NCBI GenBank assembly: GCA_018136815.1
Contig: CM030944.1
Span: 1 to 64,000, forward strand
Source: Isochrysis galbana
Lineage: Eukaryota; Haptophyta; Isochrysidales; Isochrysidaceae
Reading direction: 5' to 3'
Length of the DNA: 64,000 nt
Shown here: piece after piece, positions 51,301 to 61,383 of the stretch
How the letters are laid out: the number at the start of each line of letters is the position of its first letter
Position numbering within the stretch: the stretch's first letter is position 1
The notes under the pieces: generated by a model
Told to the model about the DNA's origin: nothing
The model's database searches: none
The model's input: the letters and a program-made list of their open reading frames with translations, nothing else
Made by a program: the position numbers and the translations under genes

Positions 51301-52411
51301 CCCCCCCCCCCCCCCCCCGCCTTCCCCCCCCCCCCCCCCCCCTCTCTCTCTCCTCATTTCAGGGCTCCCCCCCGCCCCCCCCCTCCCCCTCCGCCTAGAG
51401 TTACTCCTCTTCTCCCCCCCCCCCCGCTCTGTTTCTACGGTCTCTCTCTCTCTCTTCCCCCCCCACTTCCTTTCCTCTTCCTCTGTCCTCTGCTCATCCA
51501 CGTACTCCCACTCTCTCTTCTCTCTCTATACCCCCGAGTCTGGTCCCACCTCGCCTCGCGACCTCTCTCGCGTCGCTCCCTCTTCTCTCTCTCTCTCTCT
51601 CCAGTACAGATGTACACCAGGGACAACCTCTTCTCTCTCCACCGAGGACCGCTCTCTCACATACTCCGACCATCGTCTCCCCGTCTCCACTCCTCCCCTC
51701 CCCTCTCTCCTTCTCTCCACTCTCTCTCGGAACGACTTCCACACAGCACCAGACACCCAACACCACCCAAAGCGGAGCGTGATTAAACCCTCCGCATCCA
51801 ATAGATGTGCGCGGGGCCCATCGAGAGCTCGTGTGCACACGCGCGCGCCGCGCTCTCTCTTCTCTCCCTCGAGGGACGTTAGGGAGAGATTTGTCGAGCA
51901 ATCCCCCCCCGCGTCCCCCCCCCCTCTTCCCTCCGCGGGGGCTCGGGGGGGGGGCACAGGGCAGAGGATATATATATGGCTGCGAGTAGATAGGAGAAAA
52001 CTACGCGTGATTTCGTGATTTCTCTGTGTAAATAGGTGGCGGCTAAGGCGGGGGGGGCGGGGGGGGGGGGCGGGGGGGCGCGGGGGGGGGCGTCCCACCC
52101 CCACCCCCCCACTGGTGAGAGAGAGCGTGGCGGAGGGGAAGGGAGGACCGCCACAAAACATAACGGCGGCGCACGCCGGGCCCCGCCGTCCCGACGCCCA
52201 AGGCGCGCCCCAGCCCTCTCTCCCCCCGTCCCGCCTCCCGCTCTCTCTACCCCTCCCAATCCCACTCCACTCCCCGCCGCGGAAGGAAGGGAGACCCTGC
52301 GCGTCTTCCCCCCCCCCCCCCCCCCCCTTCCCCCCACCGCGCCCACCCCATGGGTGGGTGCAGCACTGCACGGTCTCCCGGCGGCGGGCCAGGCAGATAC
52401 CGCCATCACCG
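51301..52411. other. C/CT-rich spacer upstream of the methyltransferase gene
   Basis: CT-rich from 51301 to about 51740, a G-rich stretch at 52045-52100 and a C run at 52306-52328. No gene recognised. Confidence 0.5.
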
Positions 52412-53299
52412 ATGACTGGTGAGCACTCCATCGCGCTTCCGGGCGGCGGCCGTTGCTCGCTGCTCGTGGAGCGCGCTGGACTGCTCGTGATTGAACAGCA
52501 CCTCGATGATGGCTGGTGCTATCGCTGGCTTCTCCGACGCGGCGACGCGCTGCAAGTCCAGAGCCTGCTCCGCTGCACCCACACTGAGCTCTACACCCGA
52601 ACGCCGCGCACACGTAGCCAGAGCGTTCTTTTCGATCGTTCATGGCTGGCCCCACAGTACCACCGGGCGATGCTCGCCGCGTTCTCGCTGCGACCAGATC
52701 GCACTAAGCCTCTCAAGCGAATGTTGCACGTTGGAGTGGGCGCAGGCGTGATGGCCATGGCCATTGCTAGTGTGCAGGAACCTCACACGGCTGTACTCCA
52801 AGATTGTGTGGAGAGCGACGTGATCGCACTGGCGCTCGGTCGTACCTACTTTGGCCTCGTTCCCGGGCCTCTCTTGCGGCTGCACACGACTCGCGCGGAG
52901 CTCTTCATACCCACCATCAGCCCACATACATACGACGTTGTGCTCGTAGATGTCTCTTCTACTTGCAAGGGCTCTACAGGCTCTTTAACCACAGTGCACA
53001 GCAGCGTTGAGGAGGAAAGTGTGCCACCCCAGTACTGGCGGAGCGCACGAGCGCTTGCTTCGCTTCGCGGAATACTCCGCCCCGGCGGACTGCTCCTCGT
53101 CAACACTTTGAATTTGTGCCCGACTGCCTTGGCCGATTTTGAGTACTTGATGCGCGAGCAATTTGGTGCTCGGTCGGTGGCTGAGCTGCGGTGTGACGAG
53201 GGCAACATCGTCTTGGTATCAGGCGCATCGGAATCTTTGGGCCAGTGGTCGCCAGTCAGCGATTGCGACGATGGCATCGCGTTCCGTTTGATAGAATGA
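52412..53299 (+). CDS. METTL13/spermidine-synthase-like methyltransferase
   Basis: A 295-residue class I AdoMet-dependent methyltransferase-like protein resembling the spermidine-synthase-type C-terminal domain of METTL13 (eEF1A-KNMT) or a stand-alone relative. The glycine loop is MLHVGVGAGVMAMAI, a DCVESDVIALALGRTYFGL segment corresponds to the acidic strand end and following helix, YDVVLVDVSS is the motif IV-like strand, and ILRPGGLLLVNTL is the post-motif strand. The N-terminal 80 residues hold strands like those before the spermidine-synthase fold. METTL13 methylates eEF1A; the substrate here is unknown. The ATG at 52412 is chosen because the upstream frame crosses C-rich low-complexity DNA. 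The gene is one exon. Confidence 0.65.
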   Translation: MTGEHSIALPGGGRCSLLVERAGLLVIEQHLDDGWCYRWLLRRGDALQVQSLLRCTHTELYTRTPRTRSQSVLFDRSWLAPQYHRAMLAAFSLRPDRTKPLKRMLHVGVGAGVMAMAIASVQEPHTAVLQDCVESDVIALALGRTYFGLVPGPLLRLHTTRAELFIPTISPHTYDVVLVDVSSTCKGSTGSLTTVHSSVEEESVPPQYWRSARALASLRGILRPGGLLLVNTLNLCPTALADFEYLMREQFGARSVAELRCDEGNIVLVSGASESLGQWSPVSDCDDGIAFRLIE

Positions 53300-54250
53300 G
53301 CACACGGCCACAAGCTCAATGTCTCCCGCAAGTCTTCTCCTCTTCCAGTGGCAGCCAAAGCCGGCAGTTCGAGTATTTGTGAACAATCCGAGACGGGTCG
53401 CACCGCGGGCCCGTCGCCAGCCTGTGGACGGCAGGAAATCTGGGGAAGCGAGGTTGAAGAAGAGCGCTCAAGAGCGCCTGGTGCTAGGAGCAATACAATC
53501 TCGGATAGAATTTCGCAAGGCGCTATGGCCACGACAATTGAATTGTGGTCTCGGAGCTGACTCGACTTTTCCGGCGGCCAAGGCCGCTTATAGATGAGAG
53601 GAATATCAAAGATGAGGCGCGTCATGAGCGCTTGTGATTGGTGGAAGTAGCAGCGCATTTTTTTCATGGGCCAGATTGCACAAAACTGTCTCACTCGATT
53701 CATGCTAGGGCTGGAGAGAGCTTGAATCGGATGATCGGCGCAGAGTGCGACGAGAGCCCGCCTTGGGGCGCCGAGCCCAGCACAGAGAAGGGGGGCTGCA
53801 TGCCGTATGGGCGCTAGGAGAGGGAGGGCCGTCAGAGCAACAACAGAGCTGTTGATACGGGACGTGTCGGGTTGAACAAGGCTAGCGCACAGGCTCGGCT
53901 AGCGCACAGACTCGCTACATCATCCTCACTAAGGGCTCCACTTGTTGAAGGTCTTAGTCTGTGTAACTAGGTGGCGCGCATGCAGGAGGGGGTCGCAAGT
54001 CCATCAGCTGCGCATGCCAATATCCAATCACATGGCTTCGGCCGAAGGCACGGCACTTAGCCCAACTAGCATGCATCGCCTAGAGCCATGCACAATTACA
54101 AGCGACAAGCGTCGGATGCAACCGATATACCGATATAGATATAGATATAAGATAAGCTGATAAAAAACTTCTTAAATCTGAATAGTCACACCTCGCGCGC
54201 GGCCCTGGACAACTATGCCGTAGCCTCGCCCGTTCACCTATTCACTCCTC
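53300..54250. other. Intergenic, no gene seen
   Basis: Two overlapping plus-strand frames at 53319-53597 lack any recognisable feature. A short TATAGA run lies near 54130. Confidence 0.5.
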
Positions 54251-54668
54251 AACTAAGTTTATACTTGGTTGACCCATGGGGGGGGCACGAGCCCCCCCCC
54301 CTCTCTCCACTCCTCCCCTGCCATGGGGGAGGAACCACCCATTGCTCTTGGCATGCCTGATCCTGAGATGGCTTGCCAGGAAGAGACTGCCCTACTGACC
54401 CACTCTCTCACTCACAGGCTCGCCCCTGAGGCTCAGGAGCACCAACGAGAGAGAGGCAGGGGAGGCCAGGGCCCAGTCCCAGCCTCCTCTGCCCCCTGAG
54501 CTGGCCTCCAGGAGCCTCCAGGGGTCGCCAGAGGGCAGCTGGAGGCCTGCCGCAGGCGCGCCATCGCGCGTGCCGCAGGAGCGAGGAGAGAGAGCGCGGA
54601 GAAGGGGGTGGGCGGAGCGACACCGAAAAATCGGTAAGTCTCGCGCCTGTTTACAAGATAAGTCGAGA
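54251..54668 (+). mobile_element. Hairpin-capped retroelement, internally shortened
   Basis: AACTAAGT (54251-54258), loop TTAT, ACTTGGTT (54263-54270), ATG at 54276 and a G-run/GC-run hairpin. The body is about 415 bp and ends with the third hairpin, whose outer stem is GTCTCG / CGAGAC instead of the GTCCCG / CGGGAC of other copies. Its end touches the start of the next copy. Confidence 0.75.
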
Positions 54669-54810
54669 CAACTAAGTTTATACTTGGTTGACCCATGGGG
54701 GGGCACGAGCCCCCCCCTCTCTCCACTCCTCCCCTGCCATGGGGGAGGAACCACCCATCCTCCTGGCATGCCTGATGGCTTGCCAGGAGGCCACTGCCCT
54801 ACTGACCCAG
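54669..54810 (+). mobile_element. Hairpin-capped retroelement, 5' fragment
   Basis: CAACTAAGT (54669-54677), loop TTAT and ACTTGGTTG begin a second copy head to tail with the previous one. Similarity to 57037 stops near 54810. Confidence 0.7.
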
Positions 54811-54857
54811 GCGGCTTGCCTTCATTTGGTCTCCTTTCCCTTCCAGTCTCACCCTAC

Positions 54858-55007
54858 CATGAGCCCCCCCCCCGCGAGCACCCCGAAGGAGAGGCCCAGG
54901 AGCACCACGTACGCGACGAGAACAGCATCGCCTTGGCTCGGCATGAGGGCGCGCCCCGAGAGGGTCTCCTTCGACAACGCCTGTGCCATCCACAACGCCT
55001 GGGGAGC
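54858..55007 (-). CDS. Possible single exon of a membrane protein
   Basis: On the minus strand a 50-codon segment between a TAG acceptor (55008) and a GTAGGG donor reads ALWMAQALSKETLSGRAL then a hydrophobic stretch VLVAYVVLLGLSFGVLAG. One transmembrane helix near an N-terminus fits sodium/solute symporters such as DUR3-like urea carriers, but no neighbouring exon was found. Retroelement copies lie just to its left, possibly within the next intron. This is a weak call. Confidence 0.25.
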
Positions 55008-55159
55008 CTACTCGCCGGGGGATGGGGTAGAGGGGCTGTGGATGGGAAGGGGGGGGGGGTGCCTCTCTCTCTCCGCGCGCCCGCCCCCAAAAATATCTGA
55101 CGAGCAAGGTTGCTCTCCGGCGGGGGCGTCTCGTCCGCTCTTTCGCGGAGACACGCCCT

Positions 55160-56158
55160 TCAAGAGGTGTTTCCCTGTTTACTCATTATTACCTTGTAAG
55201 CTTCCTCGACTACGTCATGATATTCTTCGTTTAAATTATGAATGTCACGAATAAATTTTCCGGCATATTCTTGAGAGTACTCACTGGCGATCTCAATGAA
55301 CAATTCGAGCTTCCGTTGCAGTTCGTATAGTTTTGTGTTATTGCTACGTAGTGATAGCAGCTTCTTTTTATTGAATACCGGGCAGTAGTCTTCTAAGGCT
55401 TTGTCGTATCTTTCCTTGAATTCTCGCAGATGTCTTTTTAAGTGATTGCTAACTTCAGGTTTGGTAAGTACGTAGTTCTCGATATGGGTTACGGGACCCC
55501 TCATCAGCGCCAAGTCCAATGTGTCAATCTCTTCCAGAGCTTTAGACAAAGCTGTCCATTCCTCCTCGAGAATGCTTGAGACAGCGTCCCTAAACGAAAT
55601 TGGTTCGGGTGTTTTCTTGGCCAATTCCTCAAGGGTACTTACCATAGTTGTGTAAGAATCCACTCGTTTTTTGAACTCAGCCGCCATTTTCGCATAAGAT
55701 CTAGTATGTCGGGCTAACCCATGGGTTTGGTACTCTTGCGTTAGTTTAGTCAGGTGTAACTCACGTTTTATCTCTTTCGATCTCACTTCGGCAAGTTCCT
55801 GCAGGTATTTCAAGACGGTGATTAAAATCCCGAGGTAAATGCTGTAGTACGACAGCCACTGAGCTGTTTCGCCCGGGTTGGGGGTCCCTTTGTGAGCTTT
55901 CGATTCTTTTTGCAATCGGTCCAACTGTTTCAATCTTGCAAATGCCTCCTTCATAGGCGAGAGCGGCGGCGGCGAGGGCGAAGAGGGGGAGGGGGACGGA
56001 GGAGGAGGTTGCCCGGTGGGAGGAGAAGAAGGTGGTCGCCCGGTGAGAGGATGAAGGGGATTATTCAGAAGTTTTGTTACCAAGCCATGTACTGACCCAG
56101 TCACCGGGACTGCAGTGTCGGGAGTATGAGTGAGTGCGAGGGTGGAGAGGCTACCCAT
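55160..56158 (-). CDS. AT-rich coiled-coil ORF of unknown origin
   Basis: 332 residues from ATG 56158. The N-terminal 70 residues are Pro/Ser-rich (PPSSPPTGQPPPPSPSPSSP). The rest is almost entirely helical with long coiled-coil-like heptads, including LQELAEVRSKEIKRELHLTK and KLYELQRKLELFIEIASEYS. No enzyme motif is seen. Codon third positions are A/T-rich, unlike the surrounding GC-rich genes. A short divergent plus-strand ORF begins at 56467, about 300 bases away. Composition and layout suggest an inserted foreign, possibly virus-like, segment that is incomplete. I cannot name a family. Confidence 0.5.
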   Translation of the reverse strand: MGSLSTLALTHTPDTAVPVTGSVHGLVTKLLNNPLHPLTGRPPSSPPTGQPPPPSPSPSSPSPPPLSPMKEAFARLKQLDRLQKESKAHKGTPNPGETAQWLSYYSIYLGILITVLKYLQELAEVRSKEIKRELHLTKLTQEYQTHGLARHTRSYAKMAAEFKKRVDSYTTMVSTLEELAKKTPEPISFRDAVSSILEEEWTALSKALEEIDTLDLALMRGPVTHIENYVLTKPEVSNHLKRHLREFKERYDKALEDYCPVFNKKKLLSLRSNNTKLYELQRKLELFIEIASEYSQEYAGKFIRDIHNLNEEYHDVVEEAYKVIMSKQGNTS

Positions 56159-56466
56159 GTTTGAATTAGTAGCAACGATTATATTATGTAAACGCAACTG
56201 TCGTACAAGGACCTAGTTGTGAAGTGCCGTTTGGTGTTTCGTGACGGGTTTTACCTATCCCGCTACCACGAACCCCCAGCCGCGCCGCCACCATCGCAAC
56301 TTCCCCCACCGGCGCGCGCTTTATGCTCGGCGTCTGAACATCGAACTCGAGTGACCAACAAATTCTGAACGATTCCTCTCACTGTTGTTCGGTGATAACC
56401 AATCAGTCATCAGGTCTTCGCCTCGGACCTTGAAAAATATTCTATGACGTTGGTAACTAGCATAGC

Positions 56467-56997
56467 ATGACTGACCCTAAAACTACCCATAAAAGGGTCG
56501 CCAATGCCCTTATCAACCCGGGGAAGAAGCCAAGGTTGGACCGAGATGCAGAATATTTAAAGTTCCTAGATGTGAGTTTTTGGGATCCGAATGATGTGCC
56601 CAAAAGCATCAATGTTCTGAAGGAAGAAGTGGTCAAGGCTGCCACAAACACCGTGATGATCGCCGCACGGGGTACACTATCACGAAGATTTTATCACACC
56701 CCCCCCAGCGATAAGCTTAATAAAAGGGCGACGGCGCCGCTGAACGAGTACTCCCTCGAAGGCTTCCTTCAGCCGATCTGGGTCCTTCAGCAACCTTCCG
56801 CGTCCTTCCGCGTCCTTCGGCGTCCGTTGGCGCTGTCCCGCGAGACTCGAGGTGGACTCGCGAGGGCACTGGATTTTACTTGTAGTCCAAGCCGGAGTCC
56901 GAAATGTGTTGTGACCCTCGAGCCCTCGTTCTCTCTCTCTCTCTCCTTTTTTCTGGTGAGCGCTCCGGATTCTGCTCATCAGAGGGGGTTCGTTTAA
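56467..56997 (+). CDS. Short ORF in the AT-rich island
   Basis: ATG 56467 opens a frame of 176 codons. Only the first 85 or so (MTDPKTTHKRVANALINPGK to LSRRFYHT) share the AT-rich composition of the island; the remainder lies in ordinary GC-rich DNA. It is divergent from the 55160-56158 ORF, with a shared 300-bp intergenic space. Function unknown; probably a relic. Confidence 0.3.
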   Translation: MTDPKTTHKRVANALINPGKKPRLDRDAEYLKFLDVSFWDPNDVPKSINVLKEEVVKAATNTVMIAARGTLSRRFYHTPPSDKLNKRATAPLNEYSLEGFLQPIWVLQQPSASFRVLRRPLALSRETRGGLARALDFTCSPSRSPKCVVTLEPSFSLSLSFFLVSAPDSAHQRGFV

Positions 56998-57036
56998 CGT
57001 ATGTTTCCGGCCTGTTACTGTCAATGTTTGAGTGCA

Positions 57037-57788
57037 ACTAAGTTTATACTTGGTTGCCCCATGGGGGGGCACGAGCCCCCCCCTCTCTCCACTCCTCCCC
57101 TGCCATGGGGGTGGAACCACCCATGCTCCTGGCATGCCTGATGGCTTGCCAGGAGCAGAATGCCCTGCTGACCCACTCTCTCACTGGCAGGCTTGCCTGC
57201 CTCGCGCGTCCTGGCCTGTCGTGGCCAGCCCATCGCTCCAACCCCCCCTCCCCCCCTGTTCGACAGGCAGACAGGTGCAGAGTGGGGGCCCCTCAGGCAC
57301 AGGAGCGCCAGCGAGGGAGAGGCAGGGGAGGCCAGGGCCCAGCCCCAGCCTCCTCTGCCCCCTGAGCTGGCCTCCAGGGGCCTCCAGGGGTCGCCAGGGG
57401 CAGCTGCAGGCCTGTCGCAGGCGCGCCATCGCGCGTGCCTGCAGGAGAGGGGAGAGAGAGCGCGGAGAAGGGGGTGGGCGGAGCGAGAGCTCCGCTCACC
57501 GGAAAATAGGTAAGTCCCGCACCTGTTTACAGGATAAGTCGGGACCGAGGCCGCCGCCAGCCCGGTAGGCATAGGAGGAAGGGGGGAACGGATCGCCGGG
57601 GGGGGGCGCGGGCCACCGACCATATCTAAGCCCTTTTCCCCTATCCCCCTAGTAGTGCACGGGGGGAGTCGCCTGATGGCGGGGGGGAAAGGGCCGGGGG
57701 AGTGGGGGTGTAGAAAGTTTCCTACGTGAGTAGAAAGTAGAGGATGCACGGTCGCGTGTGCGGTGAGACTATTAAGAAATTAATTAAT
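57037..57788 (+). mobile_element. Hairpin-capped non-autonomous retroelement, 752 bp, best-preserved copy
   Basis: TGTCAATGTTTGAGTGCA at 57019-57036 and 57789-57806 is a perfect 18-bp target duplication. The element starts within CAACTAAGT, loop TTAT, ACTTGGTTG, with ATG at 57061, then G7C/GC7. GGTAAGTCCCGC lies at about 57510, the third hairpin (GTCCCG / CGGGAC with inner CCTG / CAGG) at 57514-57546, and the end is TATTAAGAAATTAATTAAT. No intact protein is encoded. Confidence 0.9.
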
Positions 57789-57806
57789 TGTCAATGTTTG
57801 AGTGCA

Positions 57807-58937
57807 GAGTGTTGGCTTGTGTGCTTTTTAGCACTGTATCGCCTATTGGTGACCTGCAGCCCCCTGAGTACCCCAAGCCCCGAGTCTTCCGAGTCATCCT
57901 TTCGAGTCTACGAGTCCATACGAGTCCTAAGCAAGCGGCATCTGCTCGCCGCGCCCTTTCCTACGCCCTCCGTCCCTCCGAGTCGCGTTCCGAGCCACTC
58001 TCCCGTCCACTTCACATGCCCGTCATTTGCCCTCCCCGTTCTCCCGATGAGCCCGTTCCGGGCTCCCCGGATGAACCGTGCGCCGCGCTAGCCGCCGGTG
58101 CGCCTCCGCGACTCGTTTCCAAGGAGGAAACGAGCTTCGCTCCGACAGAGGGGGGGCAAGGGGGGAGGGGGGGGGTTGTTAAACCCATCATTTTCCACGG
58201 CATTTTTTCGAGGCGGCAGGTAAGCCCCCCAGGAGTTTTTTTCTTGGGTTTCGGAGAACGGTCAAAAAATCAGAAATCAGAAATCAGCCGCCCCTCCGCA
58301 TGTTACATGTTAGTAGTTATAAATCACTGTTTGAAACTATTTGCTGTTTTTGATCGCCCCCTGCCTGTTTTGCCGTTTTGGGATTACGCTTCGTTGTGGG
58401 GGCTCCCGCGGGGGGTCTGGGTCTGGGGCCCAAAATAAGGGTATCGAATGCACTAGATGGGCATTTTCCGGAGTTTCTACCGCTTTACTTGACTTTTTCA
58501 TTTTTATACCCTTAGGCCTTAGAAGTTAAAAAGTTAAAGTAGTGTTTGACCGTCCTATTATGTTCGGAATAGGCAGTATATTCGAAAGTTTTTTTGGCGG
58601 GCCATTGAAAGGCTTCTGTGCATGAAATGGGAGACGACAACCGGGCGCATTCACACCGAACAACGGCGAACCACAACCCACAAGCTGAAGTAAATCAATC
58701 CATGTGCGCGCTCACCGTGAGCGCATAAGCATAGCCCTCTGACCGGTCTTCTTTTTTGATGACCCGTACCACTGATTTCACTTGCACGTCGGCTTGCCCA
58801 ACGCGTGTCAATCTATCCCACCATGAATAATACATAGTAGTAGTATCATGGAATCTACCGATGTTGAGTCCCAAGGTATCTTCATGCATGGAGCGCCCTC
58901 TTCATAAGCCCCAGTCTAGCTGCTTGCTTCGCGCGCC
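57807..58937. other. Spacer with a CGGTCAAA-bordered repeat
   Basis: No gene recognised. At 58217-58560 CGGTCAAAAAAT and TGTTTGACCG border a MITE-like stretch related to 27765-27880. 58560-58937 is the 3' flank of the Tic22-like gene. Confidence 0.4.
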
Positions 58938-59702
58938 TCACGCGTTGACACTCGCCTCAAGCGGCGGCGGCTCATCTCCCTGGCTGATAGCGGCCTGGTG
59001 CTCAAGCTCACGCACGAGCGGGTGCTGGCTACTTTGGTCAATCACATCGATCGACGTTTGCGGCGCCACAAACATGAGGGAGCGCCAGTCGGCCGCTGTG
59101 CTCATCATCTTGACCACCAGCACGCGCAAGTCGTACATGACGAGCGTGTTAGGCATCGACTCCTCGGAACGTCCGGATGTCTTCCAGCAGGTGACAAGGT
59201 CTTCACGCCGAAAGAAGACGGGCGAAATCGAAGGCGACTGCAGCTCCTCCATCAAGAAGAGCGGGAAGGCGCTAGTCCGCGGATTCATCGCCTCGCGCAA
59301 TTTTTCAGGAAGCGGCTCAAGGTCTTCCTTGACGGCGCGCAGGACGGTATTCGATGCCTGTAGCCGTAGTGGCCCCTCCGGCATGCCTGTGCCCCATCCC
59401 TCCGACATTGCGAGCGCGGTACCCAGCTTGGCTGTGCCGATGGCCACCTTGCGTTCTGGCTCACGGTGCTTCACGATCGCCAGCGCGACCTGCACGTCGT
59501 TGTAGTCAGCATACCAGCAAATGCAGGCCGTGCCACCTTTGTCAGGAGTCGGCACGATCTCGCCTGTCTCCTCGTCAACCACCTTGAAGACAGGCACGGT
59601 GTTGAGCTTCTCGACCAGCTCGGGCATCGCGAGAGGCCGCACAAACTCACTCTCGGCGGGCACGGGTGCGCCGGCAGGCTGCTTCCTCGACTTCTTGCCC
59701 AT
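58938..59702 (-). CDS. Tic22-like plastid protein import component
   Basis: 254 residues from ATG 59702. It shows the repeated Tic22 pattern: VEKLNTVPVFKVVDEETGE, then CICWYADYNDVQVALAIV (strand-helix), and FPLFLMEELQSPSISPVFFRREDLVTCW in the second half, followed by NTLVMYDLRVLVVKMM. Tic22 proteins act as intermembrane-space chaperones in plastid import, and relatives are conserved in secondary plastids. Upstream of the ATG the frame stays open to 59837 and encodes LALVALLSLSARLLPP, a signal-peptide-like stretch, but no ATG precedes it. An upstream exon may supply the real start and leader. Confidence 0.65.
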   Translation of the reverse strand: MGKKSRKQPAGAPVPAESEFVRPLAMPELVEKLNTVPVFKVVDEETGEIVPTPDKGGTACICWYADYNDVQVALAIVKHREPERKVAIGTAKLGTALAMSEGWGTGMPEGPLRLQASNTVLRAVKEDLEPLPEKLREAMNPRTSAFPLFLMEELQSPSISPVFFRREDLVTCWKTSGRSEESMPNTLVMYDLRVLVVKMMSTAADWRSLMFVAPQTSIDVIDQSSQHPLVRELEHQAAISQGDEPPPLEASVNA

Positions 59703-59837
59703 CGTGGCAGGTTTCGACAATTGGGCCCTCGAGCGCACGCGCCGCACCGGCGGGAGCAACCGAGCGGAGAGGGAGAGGAGAGCGACCAAGGCCAGCGGTT
59801 CTCGCCGTCCACTCACCCACCCCACCCGCGCTCCCAC

Positions 59838-61241
59838 TCAGATCTCCCGGACGTTGTCAAAGTTTTCGTTGGAGTTTTCTTGTTGTCCTACTTTAATCCT
59901 AGTGCTGAGGGACCGTGCCTTGCTGACCTTGACGACAACGGAGCCCCCACCTTGAGATGGGGGATGGGGGTGTGCGCGGTTGGTGCATGGCTCGTCCGAT
60001 GTATGTGGCTAGGAGTGCTAGCCAACAGATGCTCTACAAGACTACAATTCATTTCGTGGTACCCCCGCCTCTAGAGCTAATAGTAATAGTAGTAGTAATA
60101 GCTCGGTCACTCACTCTTTTCAACCACTATTTCCCACCTCCCCTGGGTGTCCAAGGATTCCTCAGGGTTCCCCCTCTACCTGCCCCGCCAGCCGCCTCCC
60201 CCCTCCGAACGACCCCCTCTCACCCCACGAAGGCCAATGGCGTCGGTGAGTGACGCCCCTCCCCCTCCCTTCCTCCCTTCCCCCGCCCCCGCTGACGGAT
60301 CGAGCATGACCACCGGCTCGATATGCGATGATACGGAAGGGGAATGATCGGCGGGAGGCGCGGCGGAGATGGCCGGGAGTGATGAAATGGCGGGCTGGAC
60401 CACCTCCTCAGCAGAGGAAGGCGGGAGGTCGGGCATGGGCGATATGCGCATGCACGGCGTCTCCGTGGGTTCGCGCTAGTTCTCGCACCCTGCCGCCCGA
60501 AATAGATCAATCCTTAAGAGCACAGGGTATATGTATATGTGTATAAGTACAAATAACTATGGACATTTGATAGCTCAATTCGACTGATGTCCCACAATTG
60601 ACGGAACGACACCTGAGGGCAGCTGGTGCTGCGGCACGGCGCGCCACTCCATATGGCTCGGGGAAGAGGCCGAGTGCACCTAGAATCGCACTGTTCCGTG
60701 GACCTACACCGTGCGTAGGTAGTTTTATTGTGAAGAGGAGGCCTCCATAGTCCTCGTAGTTTTATTGTAAAGAAAGGATGACTATCGCAAGCTAGTGACG
60801 AATTGGGATGGCCCATAGGGCCTGAGTGCAATGAGGAAGGGGCAAGGCCGGCGGCAGGCGCGGCGAGGGAGACGACTTCGGAGGTGCTGACGGGCTTCAG
60901 CCCGTCAGCAGAGGAAGGCGGGCAGGCGGGCTTGGGCGAGGGCGAGGACGGCGGCGAGAGCGACATCGAGCGAGAGGCGAGAGGCGAGGGTGAGTGAGCG
61001 GAGGGCTGTGTTGGCAGGGACTGGTGAGGAGAGGCGAGTTTGTAGGGTACGAGTGTTACGAGAGCGAGAGCGACGAGAACGAGAGCGACGGATGACGACT
61101 GACGACAGGACGTCGGACAACGATGCAGAAAACAACAGGATGCACCGACTCACGAACGCACCAGAATCATTCACCCAAACTAAGCAAAACACGAAATAAC
61201 CGAGACCCCACATCGCCGGTAACTCAAACACGTCGCGAGAG

Positions 61242-61282
<41 letters not shown>

Positions 61283-61383
61283 CCGCAGCGATGGCCGGAG
61301 CGTGTCTTCGTTTTAGATTTCCCACGAGGCGGAAAGCGGAAAGTCCGAAGAGGAACGTTATGTCGCGCGAAGGTGTCGATCCG
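59838..61383. other. Repeat-rich spacer, no gene seen
   Basis: 60540-60592 is a partial copy of the inverted-repeat arm at 61384-61752. GCAGAGGAAGGCGGG-containing segments recur near 60410 and 60910. A (GA)n microsatellite spans 61242-61279. No frame shows a recognisable domain. Confidence 0.45.

Noticed and set aside
52846-53703. A 285-codon minus-strand frame
   Set aside because: It lies antisense to the methyltransferase gene, whose motifs are on the plus strand.
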